From: Sipunculus nudus
Taxonomy: Eukaryota; Annelida; Sipuncula; Golfingiida; Sipunculidae
Direction: 5' to 3'
Length of the DNA stretch: 64,000 nt
Assembly: GCA_026874595.1 (NCBI GenBank)
Contig: CM049312.1
Coordinates: forward strand, 23,863,956-23,927,955
Of the stretch, positions 61,101 to 64,000 are shown piece by piece (the first letter of the stretch is position 1; every line of letters begins with the position of its first letter). The position numbers and the translations under genes are program-made. Under the pieces are notes generated by a model. It was not told where the DNA came from and ran no database searches. It saw nothing but the letters and a program-made list of their open reading frames with translations.

Positions 61101-64000
61101 TCAAACCGTTACATAAACAGTCGTGTGTGACAGCTTTTGTATACTGATGGTTGTTTTATATTTTATGTGTTCCAGCTTTCTGCATCTTGTATTAACAGAT
61201 GGATTACCCCTCGTGCCAGGGATAGGGGAACACTGACCGATTTGTGAGGCCGTTTTTAATCATGGTTATTACGTCGTCACTCATGAGCCAATGAGAAAAC
61301 TATTTTGAAAGGATATTTCTATAAAGGAAAGGTTGATTTGATTATGGTACCAGACTTTTTTTTGGCCGATCAGCCTATCTTTTAACTGTGTAACAATTAA
61401 GGGTAAAGCGTGTTGCATGAAAGCCAGCCATATATCGCTTATAACCGGGTATATATATAAGTCAATCTACCACTTCCAAAGATGCATATAGCGTTATGTG
61501 TTTACGATATAACGTTGAGTGCATATATCTGAACAGCTAGGGTGTTGGCAACCTTACTTTATTTCCTCAGATCGATCTGCGTTACGTTTCAAAATTTAAG
61601 AATATGGTTTAACGATTAAGTCTGCATTACGACCCAGGAAAGCAGCGTATAATTCTGTGTACGCAAAACGCTATACGTCGGCGTTAGAGTGTGTTTTCAC
61701 GGGATGCGGATGTGGAAAGAATGACACAGTCCAACATTCATATTTAAGGCTCCAAAGATTGCCAAACTTGCGCGGGGTTCGGAAGCGTCGTCAATTTTTC
61801 GCGAGAGTCGTTTTAGATCGCCCGGATTAAAAAAAAAAAAATTGAAATTTCTTGCGAACGTTCCCAACATATCGGTCATAATTTACTCTCTGAAATGTCC
61901 TAAAAGCTTTGTCTTATGCGCACGACATACGACCTTCGTAGTATTATCAAACTCTTAGTGAAACCCCAAACAGATTCTGACAGTTTCGAGAATGTCTCAC
62001 GCATGTCTGCCGAAAGAAGCAAGCACGAGCCTTTCAACTCGCAGCCCTCTGTTTATTCCTACCTCTTCATTTATAGTCAGGAAAGGATTCAGAGCTTTCT
62101 GGTGCCTCTTCTGTCACTTGCCTCCTAGCAGGAATTGATGCTGTCAAGGCATTTAAAGGTATTTACCAACTGCCCAAGTGTCAGTCGGACCGCCGATCGC
62201 GCGATATATGCTAGAGTGTTGCATGAATGTCCTACGATGTTCGTTATTTGCGAAATATGCATGCACAAAAAGTTCGTATGTGTTGCGAAATACCCGCAAG
62301 AGTATTGCCTACACATGGCCGCATTTTGGTCGCTTGCTCTTCGTGTATGTGGACTGCCCAGAGTTCGGTAACCCTACACATGGCGACATTCGTACATACA
62401 TTGTTTTATAGTTTTTCGAAATTCGTATCCTTGTATTCGTATCCTCGTAAGACCCCTATTTTACATAAAACCACCTAGGATCTCACTGGGCTGCGCGTGT
62501 TGGCGACTTGTTAGAGATAGAAAATTGCCAGAAAATACTTGAATTAGCAACAATTTTTCTTGGAAGCACACTGAACTGGTACTTAGTCTTCCGACACATG
62601 CACAATTGTTGCACGAACTGGCAGGAAAACTTGGGACAACGTTCGCATGGAGTTCGCATACATGCCGTTGCACGACATTTGTGAGACGAAATTGCGATTT
62701 TTTTAACTTGTGACTGTCACTCGATATGTATAACTGATTCTCATATTTGGTTTCGAATCAGTCTCCAAAGAATTTGGTTTCATAGGTCCTCAGCCCCTCA
62801 CAAACTTGTCTGACATTTCTCGAATTTATAACTCAAATGAATAACGGAAATTAAATTTCTGAGAGAACAATTGTCACACAAATTGTTTGAACATATCCAA
62901 ATTCAGTGCGAGGGCGACGCCCTGCGGTTAACGCAAGGATAGTGTAAAATTCACGCGAATGTTTCGAGACATTTTGGAAACTCCTTCGCGAAAGCCGTTC
63001 GCCATTAGCGTTTGCGCAGCCTAGTGAGCAACTAGCTTAAAGAATTTCATCGTATCGCAAACTATATCGCAGACCAGCAAAATACTATGTCTGTGAAACG
63101 TGTGTGATCATCCCCTGTAGATGTAACATTATGTTTAGGAGATATTTCCGCTGAGGTCCGTCGGTGGTACATTCAGAAATGGTAGAACCCTCTGTCCAAA
63201 AAGAAACGTAATTACTCAAACGTAAACTGCTACGTTGGCGTTTTGTTTAGCGATTTCCTCGAACCACAGACGTATTGCAGATTTATCGCTGACGCAGCGG
63301 TTTTGTACGCTCTGCTCAAGTGAGAAAACCGAATGTGACAGCTGAGGCGTTGGACCTGAAGTTATACAGTTTATATGTCATATAATTTTATATCACATTG
63401 TATGATTAACAAACATACATTCCCTGAGTCGTCCTGTGTCGGCCACTATATTATAATATAGGCAGTGTTGATGGCCAGAGAAGCGTGCCTAACTGTGCCG
63501 CGCAGTCAATTTTGGAATTTTAGAATTGGAAAATGTATATAGGTTTTGCGCCGCCTGTTTAAAATATCTCAGTTGCGTTATGTCTTAAGCTGTGAAATGA
63601 ACTTTGATATTTGTTTGAATGTGTAAATAACCGCAGTGTATTATATTCCCATCCAGTGCACGTATAACGAAACCTGGAACCCAGATGGCTTCGAGATAAC
63701 ACTTCACTCCTCCCAGTATACACGGAACTCATTCTGGTAAACAGACCGCCCCAAACCACTACACAGAATCCATATCTTATGTGAACTGATATAACCTATT
63801 TCAGCAGACTCACAGGTTCAAAACTGCCGCTGGGTTAAGGATTTAACAGGAACCTGTTAGGCAAACCTCCTTTGACAATACATATTTGTATTTAAGTTAA
63901 AGCCAGGACCTTCTAAATTAATTTACCAACAAAACCTGGTATTCCTCCTGAAAGTGCCGCCCTTTTCTTTTCATACATATAAAACAAACCTTTAACAGGT
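58123..64000. other. Intergenic; no gene recognised
   Basis: About 5.9 kb with only short frames of 60 to 83 codons, none with a family signature or a consistent pair of splice sites. CG dinucleotides are frequent, especially at 61560-63300, in contrast to the left third of the window. No RNA gene or complete transposon was found. Confidence 0.4.

Noticed and set aside
62135-62478. Three overlapping plus-strand frames of 77-83 codons near the right end
   Set aside because: Mutually overlapping in different frames with no family motif; probably chance in GC-richer sequence.

Overview
This is an intron- and transposon-dominated stretch of an animal nuclear genome: AT-rich, no operons, consensus-type splice signals, tRNA-derived SINEs, a decayed Ty3/gypsy retrotransposon, small DNA transposons and about twenty long (TA)n tracts. 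The one clearly recognised housekeeping gene is sedoheptulokinase (SHPK), and there is a small cluster of C-type lectin exons. The repeat repertoire and lectin duplication suggest a marine invertebrate, perhaps a lophotrochozoan such as a mollusc; the phylum is inference and is not proven by the sequence.

Left third (1-20.2 kb). The SHPK first coding exon lies on the minus strand (19629-20242), with a CpG-rich promoter-like region to its right. Everything to its left is very poor in CpG, as expected for a methylated gene body, and holds no other convincing SHPK exon, so it is probably one very long first intron. It contains a 20-bp minisatellite abutting a hAT-type element, three tRNA-SINE-related segments or nests, two pogo-like elements and a low-complexity CATACTG block.

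Middle (20.6-36 kb). CpG returns at normal frequency. Two C-type lectin loci run on the plus strand (exons at 26244-26447 and 26712 onward; exons at 30352-30483 and 31379-31584), and a third candidate lectin exon lies at 34300. The first locus is a pseudogene with a nonsense codon and a frameshift. The second has lost a conserved disulphide cysteine. In both, the coding end runs directly into the same 28-bp minisatellite. A related block of flanking sequence is seen at about 21.7 kb and 28.7 kb, so the loci look like old tandem duplicates. A MITE, a probable solo LTR and two strong hairpins lie between them.

Right half (36-64 kb). It holds a 34-bp minisatellite, a pogo-like element, a complete but broken minus-strand gypsy element (about 42.3-49.5 kb, LTR to LTR, tRNA-Leu-type primer site), a second good SINE (minus strand), another pogo-like element with perfect 12-bp terminal repeats, and about 8 kb at the right end with nothing recognisable as a gene.
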